DNA of 43,996 bases from an uncultured Pelagibacteraceae bacterium. GTDB taxonomy: Bacteria > Pseudomonadota > Alphaproteobacteria > Pelagibacterales > Pelagibacteraceae. Location of the stretch: assembly GCA_913050185.1 (NCBI GenBank), contig CAJXBA010000008.1, positions 1 through 43,996 on the forward strand. Reading direction: 5' to 3'. Under the pieces are notes generated by a model. It searched no databases. It was not told the origin of the DNA and saw only the letters and a program-made list of their open reading frames with translations. The number at the start of each line of letters is the position of its first letter. Position 1 is the stretch's first letter. The position numbers and the translations under genes were made by a program. Shown piece after piece: positions 19,736 through 29,457 of this stretch.

Positions 19736-20116
19736 ATGAATGATAAAAAATTTTCAAAACAACATGAATGGATTTCTATAGAAGGCGAAGTGGCTACAAT
19801 TGGTATTACCAAACATGCGGCAGAAATGTTAGGAGATATAGTTTTTGTAGAGTTACCAGAAAAAGGAAAAAATGTTGAAAAAGAAGGCCAAGCCGGTGTA
19901 GTGGAGTCAACAAAGGCAGCAAGTGATATTTATACCCCAATTACTGGCGAAATTGTGGAAACTAATCAATCTATCGTAGATGATCCTGCTGAGATTAATA
20001 AAAATCCGGAAGGAACAGCTTGGTTGTTTAAGATTAAAATAAAAAATAAATCAGAACTAGATGAATTAATGAATAGGGCTGATTACGAAAAATTTGTAAA
20101 AGAAAATCCAAGCTAA
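19736..20116 (+). CDS. gcvH: Glycine cleavage system H protein
   Basis: A 126-aa lipoyl carrier protein that shuttles the aminomethyl group between P, T and L proteins. The lipoylated lysine is K60 in [20 protein letters not shown]. The N-terminal [20 protein letters not shown] and the glycine-rich turn [14 protein letters not shown] are typical. AGGTGA overlaps the gcvT stop just upstream and supplies a ribosome site. The stop codon is immediately followed by the gcvP ATG with no spacer. Confidence 0.97.
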   Translation: MNDKKFSKQHEWISIEGEVATIGITKHAAEMLGDIVFVELPEKGKNVEKEGQAGVVESTKAASDIYTPITGEIVETNQSIVDDPAEINKNPEGTAWLFKIKIKNKSELDELMNRADYEKFVKENPS

Positions 20117-22993
20117 ATGATAAACGATACATCCAAAGAATTTATAAGAAGACACATCGGTCCATCAGAAAAAGATATAGATAAAATGCTGAGTGCAGTT
20201 GGGGCGAATTCTCTAGACGACCTTATCAAAAAAACAGTTCCGGGCAATATATTATTAAAAGATAAACTCAAGATAGGAGACCCAACTTCTGAGCATGAAT
20301 CAATGAAACAAATAAAAGCTATTTCAGAAAAAAACAAATTATATAAAAATTATATAGGAATGGGCTATTACAATACCTACATGCCAAACGTTATACTAAG
20401 AAACATATATTGTAATCCAGGCTGGTACACAGCTTATACCCCATATCAGCCCGAAGTGGCTCAAGGAAGATTGGAGATGTTGTTAAATTTTCAACAGATG
20501 ATTTTAGATTTTACAGGTATGGACATAGCAAATGCATCATTACTCGATGAATCAACCGCTGCAGCAGAAGCTATTGGACTAAGTCATAGATTAAATAAAA
20601 GTAATTCGAATAAGATATTTATTTCTGATGATTGCAATCCCCAAACTATCGATGTGATTAAAACGAGAACTGAAGTTTTTGGCTTAAAACTAGTTGTAGG
20701 TGATCAAGAAAAAGATTTAGAAAATTTAGAAGAAAATATTATTTGCGGAGTTCTTCAATATCCAGGGACGTTAGGGGATATTAGAGATCCCAGCGAAGCA
20801 ATAAGCAGAATCCATAAAAAAAACGGTAAAGCTATTTTAATTTGTGATCTTTTGGCTTTAGCAAAACTTAAAACTCCAGCAGAACTTGGAGCCGATATTG
20901 CCGTAGGTAGTTCTCAAAGATTTGGGATTCCAATGGGTTATGGAGGACCTCATGCTGCATTCTTTTCGACCAGAGATGAATTTAAAAGAGCAATGCCGGG
21001 TAGAATTATAGGAGTTTCCGTTGACCGATTAGGAAAAAAAGCACTACGGATGGCGTTACAAACTCGAGAACAACATATAAGAAGAGAAAAAGCCACAAGC
21101 AATATTTGTACGGCACAAGCATTATTAGCAGTAATTTCTGCTGCCTACGCGATCTATCATGGGCGCGAAGGCATCAATCAAATAGCCGAGAGGATATCAA
21201 AGTTGGCTAAAAGTTTTGCCGATAAAATTAAAAAGTCGGGCTATGAACTTTATTCCGATAGTTTTTTTGATACCGTCACTATTCTTACAAAGGATAAAAC
21301 TCAAAATATTTATAAAAATGCTTTGAGAAATGGAGTTAATCTAAGAGTGGTTGATGAGAATAGATTATCCGTAGCTTTTGATGAGAGAAAAACAGTTGAA
21401 AAAACTAATGAACTTTTAAAAATTTTCAACAGCTCAGAATCAATTAATCGGACAGGAAAAGTCGAATTAAACAATATACCAAAAAAATTGGAAAGATCTT
21501 CTAAATACCTGACACATCCTGTTTTTAACTCATATCATTCGGAAACTGAAATGACTCGATATTTAAAAAAATTAGAAGATTCAGATATTGCATTAAATAG
21601 ATCAATGATCTCATTAGGTTCCTGCACCATGAAATTGAACGCGGTATCAGAAATGATTCCGGTTACTTGGAATGAATTTTATGAACCGCATCCTTTTGCA
21701 CCCGTTGAACAAATGGAAGGATATAGAAATTTATTTACCGATATGAAAAATTGGTTGAGAGAAATAACTGGTTTTTCAGGCGTTTCTTTACAGCCTAATG
21801 CGGGAGCGCAAGGTGAATTTGCAGGATTAATGGTGATTAGAAAATATCATTTGAAAAATGGTGATAAAGACAGAAATGTATGTCTTATACCAAATTCAGC
21901 ACACGGAACTAATCCAGCGAGCGCTCAAATGTCAGGAATGAAAGTTATTGTAGTAGCTTGCGACAAGGACGGTAATATTGATTTTGAAGATTTAAAATCT
22001 AAGGCGGAACAATATTCAAAAAATTTATCTACTTTAATGGTTACTTATCCGTCGACGCATGGGGTCTTTGAAGAAAAAATTGAAGAAATTTGTAAAATTA
22101 TTCATGATAATGGCGGTCAAGTATATATGGATGGAGCTAATCTTAATGCGCTAGTTGGGATTGCCAAACCAGGAAAATTTGGTCCTGATATAAGTCATAT
22201 TAATTTACATAAAACATTTAGTATCCCTCATGGCGGAGGTGGACCGGGAATGGGACCCATAGCATGTAAAAAACACTTAGATCCTTTTCTTCCAAAACAT
22301 GAAGTTATCAAAGATTGTGGTCCAACAACTGGGATTGGAGCTGTTTCCGCGGCACCTTGGGGTAGTTCAAGTATTTTAGTAATTTCATGGATGTATATAA
22401 AAATGATGGGGGCGGAAGGTTTAAAAAGGGCTTCTCAAGTGGCTATATTAAATGCTAACTATATTGCAAGAAAGTTGCATAAATATTTTCCTATTCTTTA
22501 CACTGGCAAAAATGGAAAAGTTGCTCATGAATGTATAATTGATATTCGTCCAATTAAAAAGGAAACAGGAATTACGGAAGAAGATGTTGCAAAACGATTA
22601 ATTGATTTTGGTTTCCACGCACCAACAATGTCTTGGCCAGTTCCTGGAACTATTATGATTGAACCAACAGAAAGCGAAAGTTTATATGAACTTGATCGTT
22701 TTTGTGAAGCATTAATAAAAATAAAAGAAGAAATCAATAAGGTTAAAACAGGAGTGTTCGATAAGATAGATAATCCTTTGAAAAATGCACCTCATACTCA
22801 TGTTGAACTTACAGCTAGTGATTGGAAACATCGGTATGATAGAGAAAGTGCAGCTTATCCTTTTGCAAGCTCGAAATCTTACAAGTACTGGCCCCCAGTA
22901 GCTAGAGTAGATAATGCATATGGTGATAAAAATCTTTTTTGTTCATGCCTGCTATGGAAGAATATCAGAACTCAGCGGCCTAAAAAATCATGA
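20117..22993 (+). CDS. gcvP: Glycine dehydrogenase (decarboxylating), full-length P protein
   Basis: A 958-aa PLP enzyme that decarboxylates glycine and loads the aminomethyl group on lipoyl-GcvH. It is the fused single-chain form, not the split gcvPA/gcvPB type. The N-terminal half has RRHIGPSEKDIDKML and YTPYQPEVAQGRLEMLLNFQ. The C-terminal half carries the PLP lysine K699 in HINLHKTFSIPHGGGGPGMG. GSCTMKLNAVSEMIPVTW and SAAPWGSSSILVISW are also conserved. The final 4 nt overlap the next gene. No L-protein (lpd) gene is in the window; it is usually shared with other dehydrogenase complexes. Confidence 0.97.
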   Translation: MINDTSKEFIRRHIGPSEKDIDKMLSAVGANSLDDLIKKTVPGNILLKDKLKIGDPTSEHESMKQIKAISEKNKLYKNYIGMGYYNTYMPNVILRNIYCNPGWYTAYTPYQPEVAQGRLEMLLNFQQMILDFTGMDIANASLLDESTAAAEAIGLSHRLNKSNSNKIFISDDCNPQTIDVIKTRTEVFGLKLVVGDQEKDLENLEENIICGVLQYPGTLGDIRDPSEAISRIHKKNGKAILICDLLALAKLKTPAELGADIAVGSSQRFGIPMGYGGPHAAFFSTRDEFKRAMPGRIIGVSVDRLGKKALRMALQTREQHIRREKATSNICTAQALLAVISAAYAIYHGREGINQIAERISKLAKSFADKIKKSGYELYSDSFFDTVTILTKDKTQNIYKNALRNGVNLRVVDENRLSVAFDERKTVEKTNELLKIFNSSESINRTGKVELNNIPKKLERSSKYLTHPVFNSYHSETEMTRYLKKLEDSDIALNRSMISLGSCTMKLNAVSEMIPVTWNEFYEPHPFAPVEQMEGYRNLFTDMKNWLREITGFSGVSLQPNAGAQGEFAGLMVIRKYHLKNGDKDRNVCLIPNSAHGTNPASAQMSGMKVIVVACDKDGNIDFEDLKSKAEQYSKNLSTLMVTYPSTHGVFEEKIEEICKIIHDNGGQVYMDGANLNALVGIAKPGKFGPDISHINLHKTFSIPHGGGGPGMGPIACKKHLDPFLPKHEVIKDCGPTTGIGAVSAAPWGSSSILVISWMYIKMMGAEGLKRASQVAILNANYIARKLHKYFPILYTGKNGKVAHECIIDIRPIKKETGITEEDVAKRLIDFGFHAPTMSWPVPGTIMIEPTESESLYELDRFCEALIKIKEEINKVKTGVFDKIDNPLKNAPHTHVELTASDWKHRYDRESAAYPFASSKSYKYWPPVARVDNAYGDKNLFCSCLLWKNIRTQRPKKS

Positions 22994-24093
22994 ATGATAT
23001 CGTTATAATCGGTGGTGGAATAATTGGAGCTTCGACTGCGTACTTTCTTTCAAAAACGGGAAGAAAAGTATGCGTTTTCGAACGTGATCCTGCTTATAAG
23101 AAGGCTTCTTTTCCATTATCTTTAGGGGGGTTTAGAAGACAATTTTTTCAAAAAGAAAATATATTACTAGGGAAGTTTGCTAAAGAATTTATTTTTCAAT
23201 TGCCCGATTTATTAGAAACAAAAAATGATGGAAAACCTACAGTTAGCGTTATCCCTAATGGATATCTATTATTGTTTGGTCCTGAGCATGCTCAAGAACA
23301 ATATGAAGCTTTAAAGAATCATAAAGCTTGTGACGCCGAAACAAAAAATGTTAAAGCAGAAGAACTAAAAAAATTTTTCCCCTGGATTAACGCAGAAGGT
23401 TTGGAAACAGCAACTTTTACCAATACTAAAATAGAAGGATGGATTGACCCTCATATGTTTCATGCTGCTTTAAAAAATAAAGCAATTGAATTAGGAGCAA
23501 ATTTTGAAAAAAAAGAAATCAAAAAAATTTCAGACATTAATGCAGAAATAATTATATCTGCGGCAGGATGTTGGACAAACGAATTACTATCAGATATTCC
23601 AGTTTTTCCTCAAAAACATACGATTTTTAGAGTGAAGTGTCCTAATCATATTTCTGAGATGCCATTAACTGGAGATTTATCTACAGGTGTTTACTGGAGA
23701 CCCGAAGGTAAGGAATATTTGGCAGGATCTCCTAATTCGAAATTTGATGCACCTGATTTAGAACCAGAATGGAATGATTTTGAAGACATAGTTTGGCCAG
23801 CACTTGCAAAAAGAGTTCCAGTATTTGAACAGCTGAAACTTACTGGAGGATGGGCAGGTTATTATGATTGTAATAAATTAGACAATAATGCAATTGTTGG
23901 AAAACACCCAAAAATGAAAAATGTTTATTTGGCAACTGGATTTACTGGAAGAGGATTAATGCAAGCTCCCGGTATAGGCAGAGGACTAACTGAATTAATT
24001 ACTACAGGAAAGTATCAGACAATTGATCTATCTAGTTTTAGTGTAGAGCGAATTTTGTCCGACAAAAAAAGAACCGAACCTTATGTTTTGTAA
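22990..24093 (+). CDS. FAD-dependent amine oxidoreductase (DAO family, FOXRED1/sarcosine-oxidase-like)
   Basis: A 367-aa single-domain DAO-family flavoprotein. The Rossmann FAD site is at the extreme N-terminus (IVIIGGGIIGASTAYFLS, then the acidic end of strand 2 in KVCVFERDP). SLGGFRRQFFQKENILLGKF resembles FOXRED1-like proteins. The C-terminus has the flavin-contact motif ATGFTGRGLMQAPGIGRGLT. It overlaps gcvP by ATGA and is translationally coupled to the glycine cleavage genes. The most economical reading is oxidation of a secondary amine such as sarcosine to give glycine for GcvP. It lacks the C-terminal GcvT domain of full sarcosine/dimethylglycine dehydrogenases. D-amino acid or proline-type oxidation is an alternative. 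Confidence 0.8.
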   Translation: MNDIVIIGGGIIGASTAYFLSKTGRKVCVFERDPAYKKASFPLSLGGFRRQFFQKENILLGKFAKEFIFQLPDLLETKNDGKPTVSVIPNGYLLLFGPEHAQEQYEALKNHKACDAETKNVKAEELKKFFPWINAEGLETATFTNTKIEGWIDPHMFHAALKNKAIELGANFEKKEIKKISDINAEIIISAAGCWTNELLSDIPVFPQKHTIFRVKCPNHISEMPLTGDLSTGVYWRPEGKEYLAGSPNSKFDAPDLEPEWNDFEDIVWPALAKRVPVFEQLKLTGGWAGYYDCNKLDNNAIVGKHPKMKNVYLATGFTGRGLMQAPGIGRGLTELITTGKYQTIDLSSFSVERILSDKKRTEPYVL

Positions 24094-24096
24094 TGC

Positions 24097-26883
24097 CTAG
24101 GCTGAGGCTCCTTTTTTTATTTCAACATCAGGCACAGCTTTTCCTTTGAATTTATTTGATATTTTTTGAACTTCAACTGCAGAAACCTTATATTCTGCAC
24201 ACAAGGTTTCTTCATCTTTTCCCTGACCAGTTACCATATTAACCATGTGTTCAGGAAAATGGAATGTGGTGAATACAATTCCCTTCTTTACTTTATCTGT
24301 TACTTCAACCATAAGTGAAACTTCGCCTCTAGCAGAATATAATCTTGCAATATCTCCGGTGTTCAGATCTCTTTTATCAGCATCTTCTCTATTGATCAGC
24401 AAAACGTCCTCATTTACTATTTTTAAATTATTGGTTCTTCTAGTCATTGTAGCAGCATTATAATGTTGTAAAATTCTACTTGTTGTTAAAATAAGTGGAA
24501 ATTCCTTTTTATTTTCAATCAATTCGTTTGTTTCTTTCCAATCGAAATATTTAATTTGTCCTTTGCCTAATTTAAAAGTTTCTGTATGTAATATTTTTGT
24601 GTCAGTACCGTCTTCTTTCACAGGCCACTGCAAACCTAATTTACCGAGTCTTTCTCGAGTTACTCCCTTAAAGAAAGGAACAACATCAGCAATTTCAACC
24701 AACACCTCATCTGCATCATAAAGCGATTGTTTATAACCCAATCGTTGCATCATTTCTGTTATTATTATGCCATCAGGTTTACTTCCTGAAAGAGGTTTGG
24801 CAACTTGATTTACTTTTTGAACACGTCTCTCCGTATTTGTAAAAGTTCCATTTTTTTCTAAGAAAGTTGTTCCAGGCAATACAACGGTCGCAAGTTTTGC
24901 GGTTTCACTCATAAATATTTCTTGAACAACTAGAAGATCTAAAGCTTTCATGGCTTTAATTACGTGAGCGCTATTCGGATCGGTTTGAACAACATCTTCT
25001 CCAATAATCCATAAAGCTTTTAAGTTGCCATTAATTGCAGCATCAAATATTTGTGGAATTTTTAATCCTGCTTTTGTTGGATGTACAACGCCATATTTTT
25101 CAGTGTAATATTTTTGTATTTTTTTATCTGCTACTGATAAATAACCAGCACCTTGGTGAGGTTGGCATCCCATATCGGCAGCGCCCTGAACATTATTTTG
25201 TCCGCGCAATGGATTTACTCCCACACCTTTTCTTCCCAGATTAGCCGTAATCATAGCAAGGTCAGCTATAAGCATTACTGTTTTAGAACCTTGCGTATGC
25301 TCGGTTACTCCTAAACCATGAAATTCCATAGAATTTTTTGCTGTTGCATATGCAATTGCAGCTTTTTTAATAAGTTCACGATTTACGCCACATGCTTTTT
25401 CTAACTGGTCTACATTTAATTTTTTAATTTCTTCATAAAAATTTTCAAATCCTTCACAACGTTCTTTAATAAATGTTTTCTTTTCTAAGCCTGCTTCTAA
25501 AATAAAATAGAGCATCATATTTAAAACAGCGACATTCGTGCCAGGTCTAAGCTGAATATGATAATCAGCTATTTTTGCCAACTCTGTTTTAACAGGATCA
25601 AGGACGATAAGTTTTTTTCCTTTCATGACCTGTTGTTTAATTTTGGCGCCTGTTACCGGATGTGCATTTGTAGGGTTAGCTCCTATTATTAAAAATAAAT
25701 CAGCATGATAAATATCGTCAGCAGAATTTGTTGCCGCTCCTGTTCCAAATGCTTTTTGCAATCCTAATGCAGTTGGTGAATGACAAATTCGAGCACAACA
25801 ATCAATATTATTTGTGCCAATCACAGCTCGTATCATTTTTTGAAATACGTAATTTTCTTCATTTGTGCATCGCGCTGAAGAAATACCTGCTATTGCATCG
25901 GGACCATATTTTTTTTTAGTTTGATTTAATTTATCCTTGATAAAATTGTAAGCCTCATCCCATGTTGCCTTTTCAAATTTTTCATTCCTTTTTATAAGAG
26001 GAGTTGTTAATCGATCCTTGTGATTATAGAAACCGAAAGCATAACGTCCTTTTAAGCAGGTGTGACCAGCATTAACTTCGGTATCTTTTGGTGTATCAAT
26101 AGATAGAACTTTATTATCTTTAACAGCTACCTCTAAATTACATCCTACTCCGCAATATGAACAAGTAGTTCTTATTTTTTTGTCAGCTATGGCTGATTTG
26201 GATTGAAATACATCTGATATAGCATCAGTTGGACAAGTGTGCGCACATGCTCCGCATGAGACACAAGAAGAGTCACCAAATAACATACCATTATCTGTCG
26301 TAATTTTAGATTCAAAACTTCTTCCACTCATTGTTAAAACAAAAGAACCTTGAATTTCATCGCACGCCCTGACACAACGCCCACAATTAATACAGTTGTC
26401 TAAATTCATTCGCATGTACGCGTGTGAAGTATCTTTAGGAATTCCTTTGTTTTGTTTTGGTTTGCTATAACGATGTTCACTTATGCCTAAATCACTAGCT
26501 ACGGTTTGTAATTCACAATTATTATTTACTTCACAAGTTGAGCATGCCATTGGATGATCAGTTAGAACTAGTTCAACGATGTTTTTTCTCAAGCTTTGCA
26601 GCCTTTCGTTATTGGTAAGAATGTATGAATCTTCGGTAATGGGGGTATGACAGGATGCTACGGTTTTAATTGGTCCGTCTTTTTGAAGCGCAATTTCCAC
26701 CGAACAGATTCTACAAGCTCCATAAGGTGCCAAGTTTGAATCATCACATAAACTTGGAATTTTTTTTTCACCTGAATATTCCCTAACAAATTTTAAAACA
26801 GAAGTATGATTTGGTTTAATTTGATGAGCTACGCCGTCAACATAGGCGACTTTACGATTTTTTCCATTCGTTCCGTTTTTCAC
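24097..26883 (-). CDS. fdsA: Formate dehydrogenase alpha subunit (molybdenum, NAD-linked type)
   Basis: A 928-aa molybdenum bis-MGD subunit that oxidises formate to CO2. Domains in order: NuoG-like [2Fe-2S] (C46, C57, C60, C78); His-ligated [4Fe-4S] (H110, C114, C117, C123); two ferredoxin [4Fe-4S] sites (C164/167/170/174 and C207/210/213/217); the catalytic-domain [4Fe-4S] (C241, C244, C248, C276); and the Mo active site DCCARICHSP with Cys367 and His368. Cys replaces selenocysteine, as in FdsA. The C-terminal half is the molybdopterin-dinucleotide domain (HYNAATMTRRTNNL). Electrons would pass to the FdsB partner and NAD+. It is the last gene of the minus-strand operon and ends 3 nt from the convergent flavoprotein gene. 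Confidence 0.95.
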   Translation of the reverse strand: MKNGTNGKNRKVAYVDGVAHQIKPNHTSVLKFVREYSGEKKIPSLCDDSNLAPYGACRICSVEIALQKDGPIKTVASCHTPITEDSYILTNNERLQSLRKNIVELVLTDHPMACSTCEVNNNCELQTVASDLGISEHRYSKPKQNKGIPKDTSHAYMRMNLDNCINCGRCVRACDEIQGSFVLTMSGRSFESKITTDNGMLFGDSSCVSCGACAHTCPTDAISDVFQSKSAIADKKIRTTCSYCGVGCNLEVAVKDNKVLSIDTPKDTEVNAGHTCLKGRYAFGFYNHKDRLTTPLIKRNEKFEKATWDEAYNFIKDKLNQTKKKYGPDAIAGISSARCTNEENYVFQKMIRAVIGTNNIDCCARICHSPTALGLQKAFGTGAATNSADDIYHADLFLIIGANPTNAHPVTGAKIKQQVMKGKKLIVLDPVKTELAKIADYHIQLRPGTNVAVLNMMLYFILEAGLEKKTFIKERCEGFENFYEEIKKLNVDQLEKACGVNRELIKKAAIAYATAKNSMEFHGLGVTEHTQGSKTVMLIADLAMITANLGRKGVGVNPLRGQNNVQGAADMGCQPHQGAGYLSVADKKIQKYYTEKYGVVHPTKAGLKIPQIFDAAINGNLKALWIIGEDVVQTDPNSAHVIKAMKALDLLVVQEIFMSETAKLATVVLPGTTFLEKNGTFTNTERRVQKVNQVAKPLSGSKPDGIIITEMMQRLGYKQSLYDADEVLVEIADVVPFFKGVTRERLGKLGLQWPVKEDGTDTKILHTETFKLGKGQIKYFDWKETNELIENKKEFPLILTTSRILQHYNAATMTRRTNNLKIVNEDVLLINREDADKRDLNTGDIARLYSARGEVSLMVEVTDKVKKGIVFTTFHFPEHMVNMVTGQGKDEETLCAEYKVSAVEVQKISNKFKGKAVPDVEIKKGASA

Positions 26884-26892
26884 AATCTCCCC

Positions 26893-28551
26893 TTAAACAT
26901 CGTGCTTTATATCATTTTTAAATTCGTGGGTAAAATATTTCAGTATGTTGCTAATGGGTACCGGAATTGCACCACATAAAGCACACAAGCAACCTTCTTT
27001 CATGGTAACGAGTAATTCATCAAGCAGTTTAATTGGAATTTTTTCACTTTTATCTAAAACTTGGTCGAACATTTCTTTTCCTCGATAAGAACCTAGTCTT
27101 CCAGGAAAACATTTGCCACAAGATTCATCTGATGAAAATTTAAATAAATGGTGGATGTATTTAACCATACTGAATGTTTCGGGTATACTAACAATACCTC
27201 CGTGACCCAACATAAAACCTGCCTCAGCAAATTCTTGAAAATCTAAATTTAATTTATTAACTTCTGAAATTGGTATCACTCCTCCCAAAGGGCCACCAAT
27301 TTGGAGTGCCTTTACTGCTTTAGTAAAGCCACTACCAATTTCGTAGATTATTTTTTTCATGGGAGTCCCCATATCAATTTCGTAAACTCCAGGTTTTATA
27401 AATAATCCATCTAAACAAACCAATTTAGTTCCAGCAGATTTTTTGTTTCCGGTGGACGAAAATGATTTTGCACCATATTTCAATATGCCTGGAATAGCTG
27501 CCAAGGTTTCAACATTGTTCACGACGGTTGGTTTTTTATATAATCCTTCTACTGTAGGAAAAGGTGGTCTTACATCAACCTCCGCTCTTCTGCCTTCTAT
27601 TGAAGCAATCAAAGCTGTTTCTTCTCCACATATGTAAGCACCCTGACCAATACAAATATTTAGATCACAAGAAAATTTTGTGTCTAAAATATTTTTACCT
27701 AATAAGTTTAATTCTTTTAATTCATTAATTGCTCCATTAATTATTTCAATAGATTTGGGATATTCTCCCCTAATGTAAAGGACCCCTTCATCGCTTCCTA
27801 TAATGTAGGCGCAAACGATCATTCCAAACAACACTTTTAAAGGTTGTTTTTCAAGGAGATATCTGTCAGAGAAAGCTCCTGAATCTCCTTCATCGGCGTT
27901 GCATATAACATATTTTTTTTCTGATTTTTGCTGACTACAAAAATTCCATTTCATTCCAGCAGGAAAACCAGCTCCACCTCTACCACAGAGATTTGAATCG
28001 GTTATAATTTGAAGTATATTTTTTTTATCTTTTTTTAAAATTTCAGAAAGTAAACTTTTAAATTTTTCAATTGATGAAAGATCTTCTCCCATTAGTATAC
28101 TTTTAGTTGCAAAAGTTACCGCATTAATATTATCACTGCTAATTTTTTTTCCTTTTATTATTTCATCTATTTGATCAATATCCTTTCCGGAATAATTATG
28201 TCCATTATAGTGAAAAGCACTATTTTCGTAGCACCGTCCTAAACAAAACATTTCGCCAACTTTATCTTGTCCTAATTTATTTACTAACTTTCTCTTTAAT
28301 ATTTCTTGAGTTCCCGCACACAAGCATGCGCTACCATTGCATATCCACGTTTTTTTTTCTTTGTGTTCAGGCCTTAAAAATTCATAAAAACTTTCAGCAC
28401 CATGAATTGTCGATATACCAACATAATATTCTTCGGCTAATTGTTTAATTTGTTTAGTGTCGTGAGATTTTTTTGTAGTGTCGATTATCCTTTTGAACAA
28501 ATTATTTTTTAAACCTTTTCTACCCGAAAGTTTACTTATGTTTCTTGACAT
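26893..28551 (-). CDS. fdsB: Formate dehydrogenase beta subunit (NuoE-like plus NuoF-like)
   Basis: A 552-aa diaphorase subunit that takes electrons from FdsA and reduces NAD+. Residues 1-130 are a NuoE/thioredoxin-like domain with four candidate [2Fe-2S] cysteines: C71 and C76 (CNGSAC), C103 and C107 (CLGRC). The rest is NuoF-like: the FMN/NADH motif GRGGAGFPAGMKW near residue 190, CNADEGDSGAFSDRYLLE, GAYICGEETALIASIEGRRA, and the [4Fe-4S] cysteines in ESCGKCFPGRLGSYR plus the later GCLCALCG. A separate FdsG gamma subunit, usual upstream of fdsB, is not encoded here. The gap to fdsA is 9 nt and to fdhD one nt. Confidence 0.93.
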   Translation of the reverse strand: MSRNISKLSGRKGLKNNLFKRIIDTTKKSHDTKQIKQLAEEYYVGISTIHGAESFYEFLRPEHKEKKTWICNGSACLCAGTQEILKRKLVNKLGQDKVGEMFCLGRCYENSAFHYNGHNYSGKDIDQIDEIIKGKKISSDNINAVTFATKSILMGEDLSSIEKFKSLLSEILKKDKKNILQIITDSNLCGRGGAGFPAGMKWNFCSQQKSEKKYVICNADEGDSGAFSDRYLLEKQPLKVLFGMIVCAYIIGSDEGVLYIRGEYPKSIEIINGAINELKELNLLGKNILDTKFSCDLNICIGQGAYICGEETALIASIEGRRAEVDVRPPFPTVEGLYKKPTVVNNVETLAAIPGILKYGAKSFSSTGNKKSAGTKLVCLDGLFIKPGVYEIDMGTPMKKIIYEIGSGFTKAVKALQIGGPLGGVIPISEVNKLNLDFQEFAEAGFMLGHGGIVSIPETFSMVKYIHHLFKFSSDESCGKCFPGRLGSYRGKEMFDQVLDKSEKIPIKLLDELLVTMKEGCLCALCGAIPVPISNILKYFTHEFKNDIKHDV

Positions 28552-28552
28552 A

Positions 28553-29395
28553 TTAATTTTCTTTCAAAATACGATTTTCACCACAATAAATATTGAAAGT
28601 ATCGGATTTTACAAAGCCTATTAAACTTATATCAAAGCGTTTTGCTAGGTCGATAGCAAGACTAGTTGGTGCGCCCATGCCTATCAGAAGACCGATATTT
28701 GCCATAAGAGTTTTTTGAACTAATTCGAAGCTTAAACGACCGGAACATGCAATAAATTGATTATTAGTGTCGAAGATGGAATTTTTAAAACTATGACCAA
28801 TCACTTTATCTAAAGCATTATGGCGTCCCACATCTTCCCTGATTATCAAAATTTTTCCGTTTTGATCAAGTAAGGCGCTAGCGTGGATTCCTCCAGTTTT
28901 TGAAAATTCAGATTGATTTTGTTTTAAAAAGCTAGGAATTTTAGTTATTAAGGAGCTCATAATTTTTGGATTATTTTTATTTATTTTTGTTTTACAAATG
29001 ATTTCCAAAGAGTCCATAGATGCTTTTCCGCAGACACCACAACTTGAATTTGTTAAAAAATTTCTTCTAAGATGTTTAAGGTCAAGATTTTCACCGTTAT
29101 CAAGCGTAACGCGTATTTTGTTTTTTAATTTGAATTTTCCAGATTCATGACCTAATAGTTCGATCTTTTTGATTTCAGAAAAATTGTTAACGATTCCTTC
29201 ACAAAATAATAAACCAATAATTAAATCTTCGTCATTTTTAGGAGTTCGCATGGTGATAGAAATGGAATCGTCGATCCAATCGTTATTTTTTTTATAACGA
29301 ATTATCATTTCAAGTGGCTCTTCGATGGATATCAATTCATCAGTGCTTGAAGGTTTATTTTGTTTATATTTAATAGACTGGTACTTTAAATTCAT
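28553..29395 (-). CDS. fdhD: Formate dehydrogenase accessory sulfurtransferase FdhD
   Basis: FdhD transfers sulfur from a cysteine desulfurase to the Mo-bis-MGD cofactor before insertion into formate dehydrogenase. The protein is 280 aa from the chosen ATG (MNLKYQSIKY). A longer reading to a TTG at 29431 adds 12 residues with no family similarity. The sulfur-carrying pair is visible as C119 and C122 in NSSCGVCGKASMDSL. Also conserved are RTPKNDEDLIIGLLFCEGI, GGIHASALLDQNGK and REDVGRHNALDKVIGH. It sits one nt from fdsB, consistent with co-expression. Neither candidate start has a strong ribosome site. Confidence 0.94.
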   Translation of the reverse strand: MNLKYQSIKYKQNKPSSTDELISIEEPLEMIIRYKKNNDWIDDSISITMRTPKNDEDLIIGLLFCEGIVNNFSEIKKIELLGHESGKFKLKNKIRVTLDNGENLDLKHLRRNFLTNSSCGVCGKASMDSLEIICKTKINKNNPKIMSSLITKIPSFLKQNQSEFSKTGGIHASALLDQNGKILIIREDVGRHNALDKVIGHSFKNSIFDTNNQFIACSGRLSFELVQKTLMANIGLLIGMGAPTSLAIDLAKRFDISLIGFVKSDTFNIYCGENRILKEN

Positions 29396-29457
29396 AGACC
29401 AAATAATATTAGAGGCTAGGATATTGAGCAATCTTTATAAATTGCAAAAAAGGTTAC

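Noticed and set aside
24095-24118. Possible bidirectional terminator between the flavoprotein and fdsA genes
   Set aside because: GCCT (24095-24098) and AGGC (24105-24108) give only a 4-bp stem, three bases separate it from the T tract, and it overlaps the fdsA stop codon. Too weak to call.
29396-29431. TTG start extending fdhD by 12 residues
   Set aside because: The added residues lack family similarity, and an ATG is available at 29395. Neither has a good ribosome site, so a small doubt remains.
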